A DNA stretch of 35,070 nt from NCBI GenBank assembly GCA_027297745.1, contig JAPUHK010000100.1, positions 1-35,070 on the forward strand, given 5' to 3'. The notes beneath the pieces were generated by a model. That model did no database searches. It was given only the letters and a program-made list of their open reading frames with translations, and had not been told where the DNA came from. The position numbers and the translations under genes were made by a program. This stretch comes from Planctomycetota bacterium. GTDB lineage: Bacteria > Planctomycetota > PLA2. Shown one piece after another: positions 1-7,991 of this stretch. Positions within the stretch are counted from its first letter, which is position 1. Each line of letters starts with the position of its first letter.

Positions 1-2
1 GG

Positions 3-455
3 GGAAAGGGCGGCCAGGACAACGCGCGTCCCTCAGGCAACGCCGTGATGGCCATGAACCTGTTGCGCATCTCCGAGCTGTCCGGCGACCTGGATGCGCG
101 CGGCCTGGCGCAGGCGACGATCGATCACTACGGCACGATGCTTACCGGAAGCAGCCTCGGCTTCGGCTCCATGCTGGGGGCGCTCGACTTCGCCCAGGGC
201 CCGCGGGAGATCTTCATCGCCGGCGCGGCGGAGGACGCGGGCACGCAGGCGCTGATCCAGGCGGTGTGGCGCAACCCCGATCCGAACCGCGTCGTGGCCC
301 TGGTTGCGCCCGGTCTGGAGAAGCTGTTGCCGCCGGCGGCAGGCAAGACGCCCGTCGACGGCAAGCCCGCGGCGTACGTGTGCCGCAACTTCACCTGCGA
401 CGCGCCGACCACCGATCCCGCCGACCTGGCCTGGAAGCCGCTGGAGGCCGATTGA
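3..455 (+). CDS. C-terminal part of YyaL/DUF255 (SSP411-like) thioredoxin-domain protein, 5' truncated by window edge
   Basis: The frame is open from base 3 (GKGGQDNARPSGNAVMAMNLLRIS...) upstream of the ORF-track start at 45. DNARPSGNAVMAMNLLRL-type and C-terminal AYVCRNFTCDAPTTDP motifs are typical of this family. Confidence 0.85.
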   Translation, partial: GKGGQDNARPSGNAVMAMNLLRISELSGDLDARGLAQATIDHYGTMLTGSSLGFGSMLGALDFAQGPREIFIAGAAEDAGTQALIQAVWRNPDPNRVVALVAPGLEKLLPPAAGKTPVDGKPAAYVCRNFTCDAPTTDPADLAWKPLEAD

Positions 456-471
456 GGCCTCGGGTCATGGT

Positions 472-1182
472 CTAGCCCGTGCCCTTTGTGGCCGCCTCAT
501 AGAAGTACGGCAGGAGGCCCGCGACGCCGTCGATCAGGATCTGAATCGCGATCACCGCCAGAACCAGCCCCATGATGCGCGGCAGGATCAACTCGACGCC
601 CGGCCCGAACCTGTTGCGCAGTTTCACGATGCGCATCATCGAGAGGAACGCCAGGGAGCACACCGCCGCGATCGAGATCAGCAGGATGACGTGGGCGTCG
701 AAGTCCGCCGACTTGGCGCTCATGCTCATGACGACCGTGATCGAGGCCGGTCCCGCGATGAGGGGGACCGCCAGCGGGTAGTAGGCAACGGCCTTGGGCC
801 TGCCTTGCTCGGCGGCCTTGTTCACGCTGCCGAAGAACTCGTGCTCCTTGCCGCGCGCCAGGGCGAACGCCACGCCGAAGACGAAAATTCCGCCGGCGAT
901 CTGCAGCGCGCCCTGCGTGACCTGCAGACCCTTCAACAGCAGGCTCCCCGCGACGGCGAAGGCCGCCAGGGTCACGGCGCCGGTGAGCACGGCCCGCAAG
1001 GCGACCCCGACCCGCTCCACCGGCTCGAGCTCCTTGGTCAGGCCGAGGAAAATCGAGGACACGCCACTGGGGTTGACGACGATGTAGAGCGCCAGAACGG
1101 TCTGGACCAGGATCTGGATCTGCGCCGGCAGGAAACCCGTCAGATCTTCGACCGACTCCGGCATGCGATCGGAGGGTAGCAA
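472..1182 (-). CDS. MarC family integral membrane protein
   Basis: Multi-TM protein with VVNPSGVSSIFLGLT and PLAVPLIAGPASITVVM motifs characteristic of MarC/UPF0056. Confidence 0.85.
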   Translation of the reverse strand: MLPSDRMPESVEDLTGFLPAQIQILVQTVLALYIVVNPSGVSSIFLGLTKELEPVERVGVALRAVLTGAVTLAAFAVAGSLLLKGLQVTQGALQIAGGIFVFGVAFALARGKEHEFFGSVNKAAEQGRPKAVAYYPLAVPLIAGPASITVVMSMSAKSADFDAHVILLISIAAVCSLAFLSMMRIVKLRNRFGPGVELILPRIMGLVLAVIAIQILIDGVAGLLPYFYEAATKGTG

Positions 1183-1213
1183 AGTGCACTGTCCGGTGCG
1201 GTTCGGGCGCGGC

Positions 1214-1255
1214 GGGCGGTGGGCGGGGGGCGGTGGGCGACGGGCGGTGGGGATG
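1214..1255 (+). repeat. Degenerate G-rich heptamer tandem array (GGGCGGT/GGGCGGG/GGGCGGT/GGGCGAC/GGGCGGT/GGGGATG)
   Basis: Six consecutive 7-nt units read directly in register, in the divergent intergenic region between marC and the molybdenum hydroxylase operon. Confidence 0.8.
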
Positions 1256-1307
1256 GGGAACCACGGAGGGGAGCGAGATTGATAGAGTGGGCCAAGGAGG
1301 AACGCGC

Positions 1308-1940
1308 ATGGCGGAGGATCGCAATCGTGTCTCTAGGCGTGACGTCCTGCGCGGGGCCGGAGCGGCCGCCTTCCTCGGATCGATCGCGCCCGCGCTCCAG
1401 GCTCAGGCCAAGGCCAAAGTGGCCAAAGGGATCGCGCGCGGCGGCCCGGGCGCCGTCGAGGTCGGCTTCACGATCAACGGCGAGCGCCGCAAGCTCAGCA
1501 TCGAGCCGCGCGTGACTCTGCTCGACGCGCTGCGCGACCGCCTGGAGCTCACGGGGACGAAGCGCGTCTGTGACCGCGGCTCGTGCGGCGCGTGCACCGT
1601 CTGGGTCGACGGCAAGACGTGCAACGCCTGCATGATGCTCGCGATCGACGCCCAGGGCGCGGTCGTCACCACGATAGAGGGGCTCGCGAACGGCGACCGT
1701 CTGCACCCGATCCAGGACGCCTTCATCCGTGAAGACGCCCTGCAGTGCGGCTTTTGCACGCCCGGCATGATCATGTCCTGCGCCGCGCTGCACGAGCGCA
1801 AGTTGCGGGAGAACATGGACTCGTCCGCCGCGCCGTATCGACTGTCGCTTGAAGAAGTCAAAGAGGCCATCAGCGGCAACCTGTGCCGTTGCGGAACCTA
1901 CACCCACATCTTCAGCGCGTGCCTGGGGGTGGGCCGATGA
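1308..1940 (+). CDS. Tat-exported (2Fe-2S)-binding subunit of a molybdenum hydroxylase (PaoA/YagT-like)
   Basis: Start at 1308 is preceded by AGGAGG. Twin-arginine signal SRRDVLRGAGAAAFLGS. Cys motifs CDRGSCGACTVWVDGKTCNAC, CGFCTPGM and CRCGTY for two 2Fe-2S clusters. Confidence 0.9.
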   Translation: MAEDRNRVSRRDVLRGAGAAAFLGSIAPALQAQAKAKVAKGIARGGPGAVEVGFTINGERRKLSIEPRVTLLDALRDRLELTGTKRVCDRGSCGACTVWVDGKTCNACMMLAIDAQGAVVTTIEGLANGDRLHPIQDAFIREDALQCGFCTPGMIMSCAALHERKLRENMDSSAAPYRLSLEEVKEAISGNLCRCGTYTHIFSACLGVGR

Positions 1941-4141
1941 GCAAGAAGAAGCTGCGCCTCGGTTTCGAAGGCAAAGAGAAAACGGTCGATGTCCAGGTCC
2001 CCGACGGCACACCGGATCCCTGGGGCACAGACGCGAAGCTCGACGTCGTCGGCAAGGACCATACGCGCGTGGACGGCGTGCTGAAGGTCACCGGCCGCGC
2101 GAAATATTCCTACGACGTGCATCCGGAAGCGATGATCTTCGCCAAGCTGCTGCGCTCTCCGCACGCGCATGCGCGTGTGGTGCGCGTCGACTTGTCGCGC
2201 GCCAAGGCGCTGAAAGGCGTGCTCTACACCGAGGGCCAGGAAGGCACCGTGGTGCACTACCCCGGGCAGCACGTGGCCGGCGTGGCGGCGGAGACGGAGG
2301 AGATCCTGGACGACGCCCTGCGTCTGATCCACGTGGAGTACGAGGTGTTGCCCCACGTCGTCACGGTGGATGCGGCGCGCGCCGAGGGCGCCCCGCCCGT
2401 GTTGGAACGGCGGAACAAGAACGTCTTCCGCGAGCGTGGGCGCGGCGACGGCGACCTGGACGCCACCGAAGCGGCCCACAAGCAGGCCGACGTCGTCCTC
2501 GAGCGCACCTACACGACGCAGATCCAGACGCACTCCGCGCTCGAGACCCACGGCTGCGTGTGCGAGTGGAAGGACGGCGAGCTCACCATCTGGGCCTCGA
2601 CGCAGGGCACCTTCAGCGTCCGTGACAGCATGGCCAGAGCGCTCGACGTGCCCCAGAAGAAGGTGCGCACGATCACGGAGCACATGGGGGGCGGTTTCGG
2701 CGCCAAGTTCGGCATCCGCTACTGGGACCGATTCTGCGCCAAGGCCGCGCAGATGACGGGAAGGCCCGTGCGCTATCTGCTCGACCGCAAGGAGGAGCAC
2801 CTGGTGGGGGGCAACCGCCCCGACTCGCGCCAGGTGTGCAAGTTCTCCGCGAAGAAGGACGGGACGCTGATGGGGGCCGACGTGCGTTCCTGGGGCACCG
2901 CCGGCACCTCGGCGCGCGCGGCGGGCGTGTTCAACCCTGGCATCTACAAGTTCCGCGCTACCTACAAGGAAACCTACAACGTCCTGACCAACACGACGGA
3001 GGGGCGCGCCTTCCGCGCGCCGCGCTATCCGCAGGGCGTGTTCGCGCTCGAGGGCATGCTCGACGAGATCGCCGAAGAGATCGGCATGGATCCGCTCGAG
3101 CTGCGCAAGAAGAACGACGTGCACTCCGTGCGGCTGGCGCAGTACGAGGTCGGCGCCAAGCAGATCGGTTGGGAGCGCCGCAACGAGCGTCCCGGCTCGG
3201 GCAAGGGGCCGCTCAAGCGCGGCATCGGCATGGCGTCGGGGCTCTGGCACCACACCGGCCGCCGCGGCAGCGCGGTGCGTTGCCGCGTCGACCGTGAGGG
3301 CTCGGTCACGCTCTCCAACGGCGCGCAGGACATCGGGACCGGGACGCGCACGATCCTGGCCGTGCTGGGCGCCGAGGAGCTGGGACTGCAGCCGCAGGAC
3401 ATCACGGTGCGGCTGGGCAACACGGACGATCCCCCCGGGCCCGCCAGCGGTGGTTCGACCACCGCGTCGACGCTCGGACCGGCTGCGCGCGACGCGGCTT
3501 GGCAGGCCAAGCAGGTCATCCGGGAGGCGGTGGCCGACGCGCGCGGCGGCGATGCCGGCAAGCTGGATTTCAAGCGCGGCAAGGTCGTCGGCGCTCCGAA
3601 GGATCTCAGCTTCCAGCAGGCCTGCGGGCTGTTGGGCGAGGCGGTCGAGACGCTCGGCCGCTGGCACAAGGGGCGCAACTACCCCCGTTTCGAGGAAAAA
3701 GTGGCCGGCTGCCAGTTCGCCGAGGTCGAGGTGGACGTCGAGACCGGGCACGTACAGGTGCTCAAGATCGTCGCTGTCCAGGACTGCGGGCGCGTGATCG
3801 ATCCGCTGCTGGCGCGCAGCCAGATCAACGGCGGCGTGATCCAGGGCCTGAGCTACGCGCTCTATGAAGACCGGGTCATGGACCCCGGGACGGGCGACAT
3901 GCTGAACGCCAACCTGCTCGACTACAAGATCGCCGGCTCGCGCGAGATGCCGGAGATCGTGTCGATCCCGTTCACGGTCAGTAACGGCATCAACAGCGTG
4001 GGCATGTCGGGGCTGGGCGAGCCGCCGACCGTGCCGACCGCCGGCGCGATCGCCAACGCGGTCCACAACGCCATCGGCGCGCGGGTACGCAGCCTGCCGA
4101 TCACGCCCGACCGGGTCCTCCAAGCGCTGGGGGTGATCTGA
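1937..4141 (+). CDS. Xanthine dehydrogenase family molybdopterin-binding catalytic subunit (PaoC/YagR-like)
   Basis: ATGA overlap with upstream stop. EHMGGGFGAKFG, GGSTTAS and active-site Glu motif GLGEPPTVPTAGAIANAV. Confidence 0.9.
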   Translation: MSKKKLRLGFEGKEKTVDVQVPDGTPDPWGTDAKLDVVGKDHTRVDGVLKVTGRAKYSYDVHPEAMIFAKLLRSPHAHARVVRVDLSRAKALKGVLYTEGQEGTVVHYPGQHVAGVAAETEEILDDALRLIHVEYEVLPHVVTVDAARAEGAPPVLERRNKNVFRERGRGDGDLDATEAAHKQADVVLERTYTTQIQTHSALETHGCVCEWKDGELTIWASTQGTFSVRDSMARALDVPQKKVRTITEHMGGGFGAKFGIRYWDRFCAKAAQMTGRPVRYLLDRKEEHLVGGNRPDSRQVCKFSAKKDGTLMGADVRSWGTAGTSARAAGVFNPGIYKFRATYKETYNVLTNTTEGRAFRAPRYPQGVFALEGMLDEIAEEIGMDPLELRKKNDVHSVRLAQYEVGAKQIGWERRNERPGSGKGPLKRGIGMASGLWHHTGRRGSAVRCRVDREGSVTLSNGAQDIGTGTRTILAVLGAEELGLQPQDITVRLGNTDDPPGPASGGSTTASTLGPAARDAAWQAKQVIREAVADARGGDAGKLDFKRGKVVGAPKDLSFQQACGLLGEAVETLGRWHKGRNYPRFEEKVAGCQFAEVEVDVETGHVQVLKIVAVQDCGRVIDPLLARSQINGGVIQGLSYALYEDRVMDPGTGDMLNANLLDYKIAGSREMPEIVSIPFTVSNGINSVGMSGLGEPPTVPTAGAIANAVHNAIGARVRSLPITPDRVLQALGVI

Positions 4142-5103
4142 TGAAACAGTTCAGCTACCTCACCGCCGACAGCTTCGAAGCGGCCTCGAAGGCCCTGACG
4201 GATTCCGGCAACGCCGTGGTCAAGGCGGCCGGAACCGATCTGCTCGATCTGCTCAAGGAGCGCATCGTCGAGCCCGACGAGGTCGTCAACCTGCTGCGCG
4301 TGGAACAGGCGTCGGGGACCGGGGTGGTCTCGGCGCTGGCGACTCTGGCGGACGTCGCGGCGGACACGGCGATCGCCGAGGACTACCCCGCCCTGCACAA
4401 GTCCGCGGCCGTGGCGGCGACGCCGGCCGTGCGCAACTTCGCCACCGTGGGCGGCAACCTGTGCCAGCACACGCGCTGTTGGTACTTCCGCAACGAGTCC
4501 TTCCCCTGCTTCAAGCGCGGCAGCGCCATCTGCCCGCCGCTCGAGAAGGGGGGCCAGAATCGCTACAACGCGGTGTTCAGCCACGAGCGCTGTGCCAGCG
4601 CCCATCCCAGCAACCTGGCTCCGGCCTTGATCGCGCTCGGCGCGAAGGTCCGTTGCGTGCACCCCGAGGGCGGGCGCACGCTGAGCGTGGAGGAGCTGTA
4701 TCGCGAGCCGCGCAACGGCAGGATCGGCGACACCGTGTTGCGCAAGGGCGAGCTGATCCGCTCCGTGCATCTGGAGCCGTCCGCGCTCACCCGCAACAGC
4801 ACCTACCTGGAGTTCCGCGAGCGGCACAGCTTCGACTTCGCGCTCGTGAGCGTCGCCGCTGCGGTGCGCCTCGAAGGCTCGAAGGTGGCCGAGGCGCGCA
4901 TCGTGCTCGGTGCGGTCGCGCCGATTCCCTACCGCGCGAAGCAAGCCGAACAGGCGCTCACGGGCAAGGCGCTCAATGCGGAGACCGCGCAGGCGGCCGC
5001 CGAGGCGGCGCTGGCCGGCGCGCAGCCGCTCTCGCAAAACGCCTACAAGGTACCCATCGCGAAGACGCTGATCCGGCGCGCCCTGATGGAGCTTTCGTCA
5101 TGA
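4141..5103 (+). CDS. FAD-binding subunit of molybdenum hydroxylase with an additional Fe-S (4Fe-4S-type) Cys motif (PaoB/YagS-like)
   Basis: Overlaps the upstream stop by 1 nt. FAD motif VRNFATVGGNLCQ. Extra Cys set in CQHTRCWYFRNESFPCFKRGSAICPPL...HERCASAHPSNLAPAL. Confidence 0.9.
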   Translation: MKQFSYLTADSFEAASKALTDSGNAVVKAAGTDLLDLLKERIVEPDEVVNLLRVEQASGTGVVSALATLADVAADTAIAEDYPALHKSAAVAATPAVRNFATVGGNLCQHTRCWYFRNESFPCFKRGSAICPPLEKGGQNRYNAVFSHERCASAHPSNLAPALIALGAKVRCVHPEGGRTLSVEELYREPRNGRIGDTVLRKGELIRSVHLEPSALTRNSTYLEFRERHSFDFALVSVAAAVRLEGSKVAEARIVLGAVAPIPYRAKQAEQALTGKALNAETAQAAAEAALAGAQPLSQNAYKVPIAKTLIRRALMELSS

Positions 5104-5312
5104 AGCCTCCCGATGCTTGCCGCTTCCTCGAGAACAAGACCTGGTTCCTGGGGCCGGCGCCCGCGGGCGGCGAACCCGAGGGCACGCGGCCCCTGTCGAC
5201 GCCGTTCTGGTGCTTGAAGACGCACGAGCCGATCGGACCCGACGGCGACTTGGTCGACGACGTCTGCTGCAACGGCGAGCGGCCCTGCTTCAAGGCGCAG
5301 GTGGAGCTCTAG
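5100..5312 (+). CDS. Small (70 aa) cysteine-rich protein, translationally coupled to the molybdenum hydroxylase operon
   Basis: ATGA overlap with the FAD-subunit stop. Peptide MKPPDACRFLENKTWFLGPAPAGGEPEGTRPLSTPFWCLKTHEPIGPDGDLVDDVCCNGERPCFKAQVEL. In the ORF track it is hidden inside ORF 4461..5312 (same frame). Confidence 0.65.
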   Translation: MKPPDACRFLENKTWFLGPAPAGGEPEGTRPLSTPFWCLKTHEPIGPDGDLVDDVCCNGERPCFKAQVEL

Positions 5313-6544
5313 CCCGTTTCGGGGGCGGTTGCCGGTTCCGGCGCGTCGACGGCGTCTTTGCCGCCGACGGCGATCCAGCCCGCAAGCGCCAGCAGCACGG
5401 CCGCGGCAATGAAGGACAGCGCGTAGCGCACGATGCCGAGCTCGGGCTCTGTGGACATCCCGTAGAGCCAGCCTCCGAGGATGGGACCCACGATGCGCGC
5501 GATGGCCAACATGCCTTGTGCCGTGCCGAGGACGTGCCCCTGCTCGTGTGCGGAAGCGCCGCGGCTGATGAGCGATTGCACCGATGGGCTGCGGATGCCC
5601 TGGCCGACGGCAATGAGCAGGCTCGCCGCGAGCAATGTCGCCAAGTTTCCAGCGAGGGCCAGGACGAGCATGCCGGCCCCGGTGATGAAAGCGCCCCAGA
5701 TGACCAGCCTGCGCTCACCAAAGCGCGGTACGACCTTGCGTACGAGGCCACCCTGGACAAGGACGATCAAGAGGCCGATGTAGACGAAGATCCAATAGAT
5801 ACCCGACTCCGTAAAGCCCAACCGGCTCTGTACGAAGAGGGAGTAGGTCACCTCGAAGGCCGAGAACGCCAGCATGGCCACCGCGGCGGCCAGGATCCAG
5901 CGGCCCACGCCCGGTAACTGCAGCACGCGGCGTAGCCCGTGGAACACCGCGAAGGGGGAAAGGCTCCCCTTTGCCGGCTGCACGTCGCCCTTGCGCGTCT
6001 CCTTGATGATGAAGATGGCTGCGATCGCGTTGACGCCGCAGATCACGGCGGCGGCCCAGCCCGGTCCCGTGGGTCCCCCCCAGTTCACAGCCAAACCGCC
6101 GATGGCCGGGCCGAAGACGAACCCCAGGCCGAAGGCCGCGCCGATCATGCCCATGCCCTTGGCGCGCTCCTTGGGCGGGTAGATGTCGGCGATCATGGCC
6201 TGCGCGACGGCGATGTTGGCGCCGCCGAGGCCGGCCACGACGCGCGACAGCAGGATCACCTCGAAGCTGCGGGCCAGCGCCAGGATGGTGTAGCCGGCCG
6301 CGGAGATGAACAGCGTCACGATCAGCACGGGACGGCGCCCGATGCGGTCCGACAGGCGGCCCCAGAAGGGCGCGGTCAAGAACTGCATCAAGCTGAAGAG
6401 CGAAAGGACCAGGCCGAGCTCCATCCCCGTGGCGCCGTAGCTCTTCGCGTACACCGGCAGCAGCGGGATGATGATCCCGAAGCCGACCAGGTCCACGAAG
6501 ACGGTCAACAGCAGAACGAGCAGCGCGGAGCGGCGAGCACCCAT
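5309..6544 (-). CDS. MFS transporter (TetA-like/multidrug efflux family)
   Basis: 12-TM-like hydrophobic pattern. Motif A GRLSDRIGRRPVL and N-terminal VFVDLVGFGIIIPLLPVYA typical of the TetA/MFS drug:H+ antiporter group. Confidence 0.85.
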   Translation of the reverse strand: MGARRSALLVLLLTVFVDLVGFGIIIPLLPVYAKSYGATGMELGLVLSLFSLMQFLTAPFWGRLSDRIGRRPVLIVTLFISAAGYTILALARSFEVILLSRVVAGLGGANIAVAQAMIADIYPPKERAKGMGMIGAAFGLGFVFGPAIGGLAVNWGGPTGPGWAAAVICGVNAIAAIFIIKETRKGDVQPAKGSLSPFAVFHGLRRVLQLPGVGRWILAAAVAMLAFSAFEVTYSLFVQSRLGFTESGIYWIFVYIGLLIVLVQGGLVRKVVPRFGERRLVIWGAFITGAGMLVLALAGNLATLLAASLLIAVGQGIRSPSVQSLISRGASAHEQGHVLGTAQGMLAIARIVGPILGGWLYGMSTEPELGIVRYALSFIAAAVLLALAGWIAVGGKDAVDAPEPATAPETG

Positions 6545-6582
6545 GGCGTGGCAGCCGATTCTATGGTTGGGTTCATACCGAA

Positions 6583-7350
6583 ATGACGATGCTGGACGGA
6601 GTCCTGGCTGGAATCGTGCAGGGACTCACGGAATTCCTGCCGATTTCCAGCAGCGGCCACCTCGCGTTGCTGAGCCGGCTCGCCGGCTGGCACAACCCCG
6701 AGGCCCACCTGGGCTTCGTGATCGCGCTGCACCTGGCCTCGGTGGCGGCCGTGATGCTGTTCGTGGCGCGCGAGATCGGCTCCCTCTTCACATCGCAGAA
6801 ACGGCTGTTGTGGGTGGGGTCGCTGGCGACGCTGCCGCTCGGTGTGCTCGGCGTGCTGTTTCACGAAGCCGTCTCGGCCGCCACGGGCAGCCTCGTTTGG
6901 ATCGGCATCTTCTTCCTCGTGACCGGCGGCCTGCTCCTGTCCACCCGCTGGGCGCCCGGGGGGACCGGCCGCGCCGCGGACCTGAGCCCGGTGCGCGCGT
7001 TGATCGCGGGGTTCGGCCAGGCGCTCGGCATGTTCCCCGGCGTCAGCCGCAGCGGGGCCACGCTGACCGTCTGCCTGCGCCTCGGTCTCGAGCGCGAGCA
7101 GGCCGTACGCTTCACGTTCCTGCTGGCCATCCCCGCCATCCTGGGCGCGGCGCTCTACACGGGCGTGAAGGACGGCCTTGCTGTGGACGTCCCGGCGGGC
7201 GTGCTGCTGCCCGGCATGGCCGCCTCTTTCGCGTCGAGCCTCGTGGGGATGAAGGTGCTGGCGCTCGTCGTGCGCCGGCAAGGGCTTCCGTGGTTCGCCC
7301 TGTACTGCGCAACGCTCGGAGTGATCTCGCTGATCGTGGGGCTGCGCTGA
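6583..7350 (+). CDS. uppP: Undecaprenyl-diphosphate phosphatase
   Basis: Motifs GIVQGLTEFLPISSSGHL and FPGVSRSGATLTVCL are diagnostic for UppP/BacA. Confidence 0.95.
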   Translation: MTMLDGVLAGIVQGLTEFLPISSSGHLALLSRLAGWHNPEAHLGFVIALHLASVAAVMLFVAREIGSLFTSQKRLLWVGSLATLPLGVLGVLFHEAVSAATGSLVWIGIFFLVTGGLLLSTRWAPGGTGRAADLSPVRALIAGFGQALGMFPGVSRSGATLTVCLRLGLEREQAVRFTFLLAIPAILGAALYTGVKDGLAVDVPAGVLLPGMAASFASSLVGMKVLALVVRRQGLPWFALYCATLGVISLIVGLR

Positions 7351-7354
7351 CTCT

Positions 7355-7452
7355 GCTACCCCTACCGCTACCCTTACCTCTCACACTTGCCCCTACACCG
7401 CGGGAAGGGGAGCAAAGGTAGGGGTAAGGGTAGAGGTAGGGGCAGGGGGTAG
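7355..7452. repeat. Imperfect inverted pair of degenerate hexamer arrays: C-rich (GCTACC CCTACC GCTACC CTTACC TCTCAC ACTTGC CCCTAC) facing G-rich (GGTAGG GGTAAG GGTAGA GGTAGG GGCAGG GGGTAG)
   Basis: In-register hexamers at 7355-7396 and 7417-7452, with CTACCCTTACC matching the complement of the right arm. Lies between convergent uppP and the PilO-like gene. Confidence 0.8.
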
Positions 7453-7464
7453 AGAACGCTGACC

Positions 7465-7989
7465 CTACTCCGTATAGCGGAACCCGAAGGTCACGCGGCC
7501 GGAGTAGAGATCGTCGGTGATCGTGCCGCTCTGACCGCCGGGGCCGGAACGGTCGATGCGCACCTCGATCGTCTTGAGGATGCCGTTCGTGTAGCGCTCG
7601 ACGGCGCTGGCGAACAGCGCGATCTTCTCGCGTGTAACCGGCTTCTTGCGGCTGATGTCGATGAAGAAGCGGCGCTCCTTCACCTTGCCGCTGATGGGCG
7701 TGGGCCGCGAGGCCTCGCCCATGCGCTCCGGGTCGATACCATACTGTCGCGCGCGCTCCGAGATGACTGCTTTGGGCCGCTTGTCGCGCAGGTCGCTGCT
7801 CTTGAGCTGCGTGGTCAGCCGCGTGACCTCGCCGCTCAGCTCGCGGATCGCGCGCGACTGCTGCGGAGCGAGATCCAGGGCGCGCTGATACGCCTGTGCC
7901 TGGTTGTACGAGGTCACCGCCACGAACACGAGGATCGCGAGCAGGATCGTCATCAGGACGACGTAGAGCTTTACGGGATCGTCGGACAT
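7465..7989 (-). CDS. PilO/GspM-like single-pass membrane protein
   Basis: N-terminal TM (VVLMTILLAILVFVAVTSY), coiled segment, small C-terminal domain. Immediately downstream of the PilM/PilN-like gene. Confidence 0.5.
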   Translation of the reverse strand: MSDDPVKLYVVLMTILLAILVFVAVTSYNQAQAYQRALDLAPQQSRAIRELSGEVTRLTTQLKSSDLRDKRPKAVISERARQYGIDPERMGEASRPTPISGKVKERRFFIDISRKKPVTREKIALFASAVERYTNGILKTIEVRIDRSGPGGQSGTITDDLYSGRVTFGFRYTE

Positions 7990-7991
7990 GG

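Noticed and set aside
1898-4123. 741-aa minus-strand ORF antisense to the molybdenum hydroxylase subunit
   Set aside because: Shadow ORF caused by high GC; the plus-strand product has clear conserved motifs.
4461-5312. 283-aa plus-strand ORF as a full-length protein
   Set aside because: Its first 213 codons are an out-of-frame reading of the FAD subunit gene. Only the last 70 codons from the ATG at 5100 are considered plausible.
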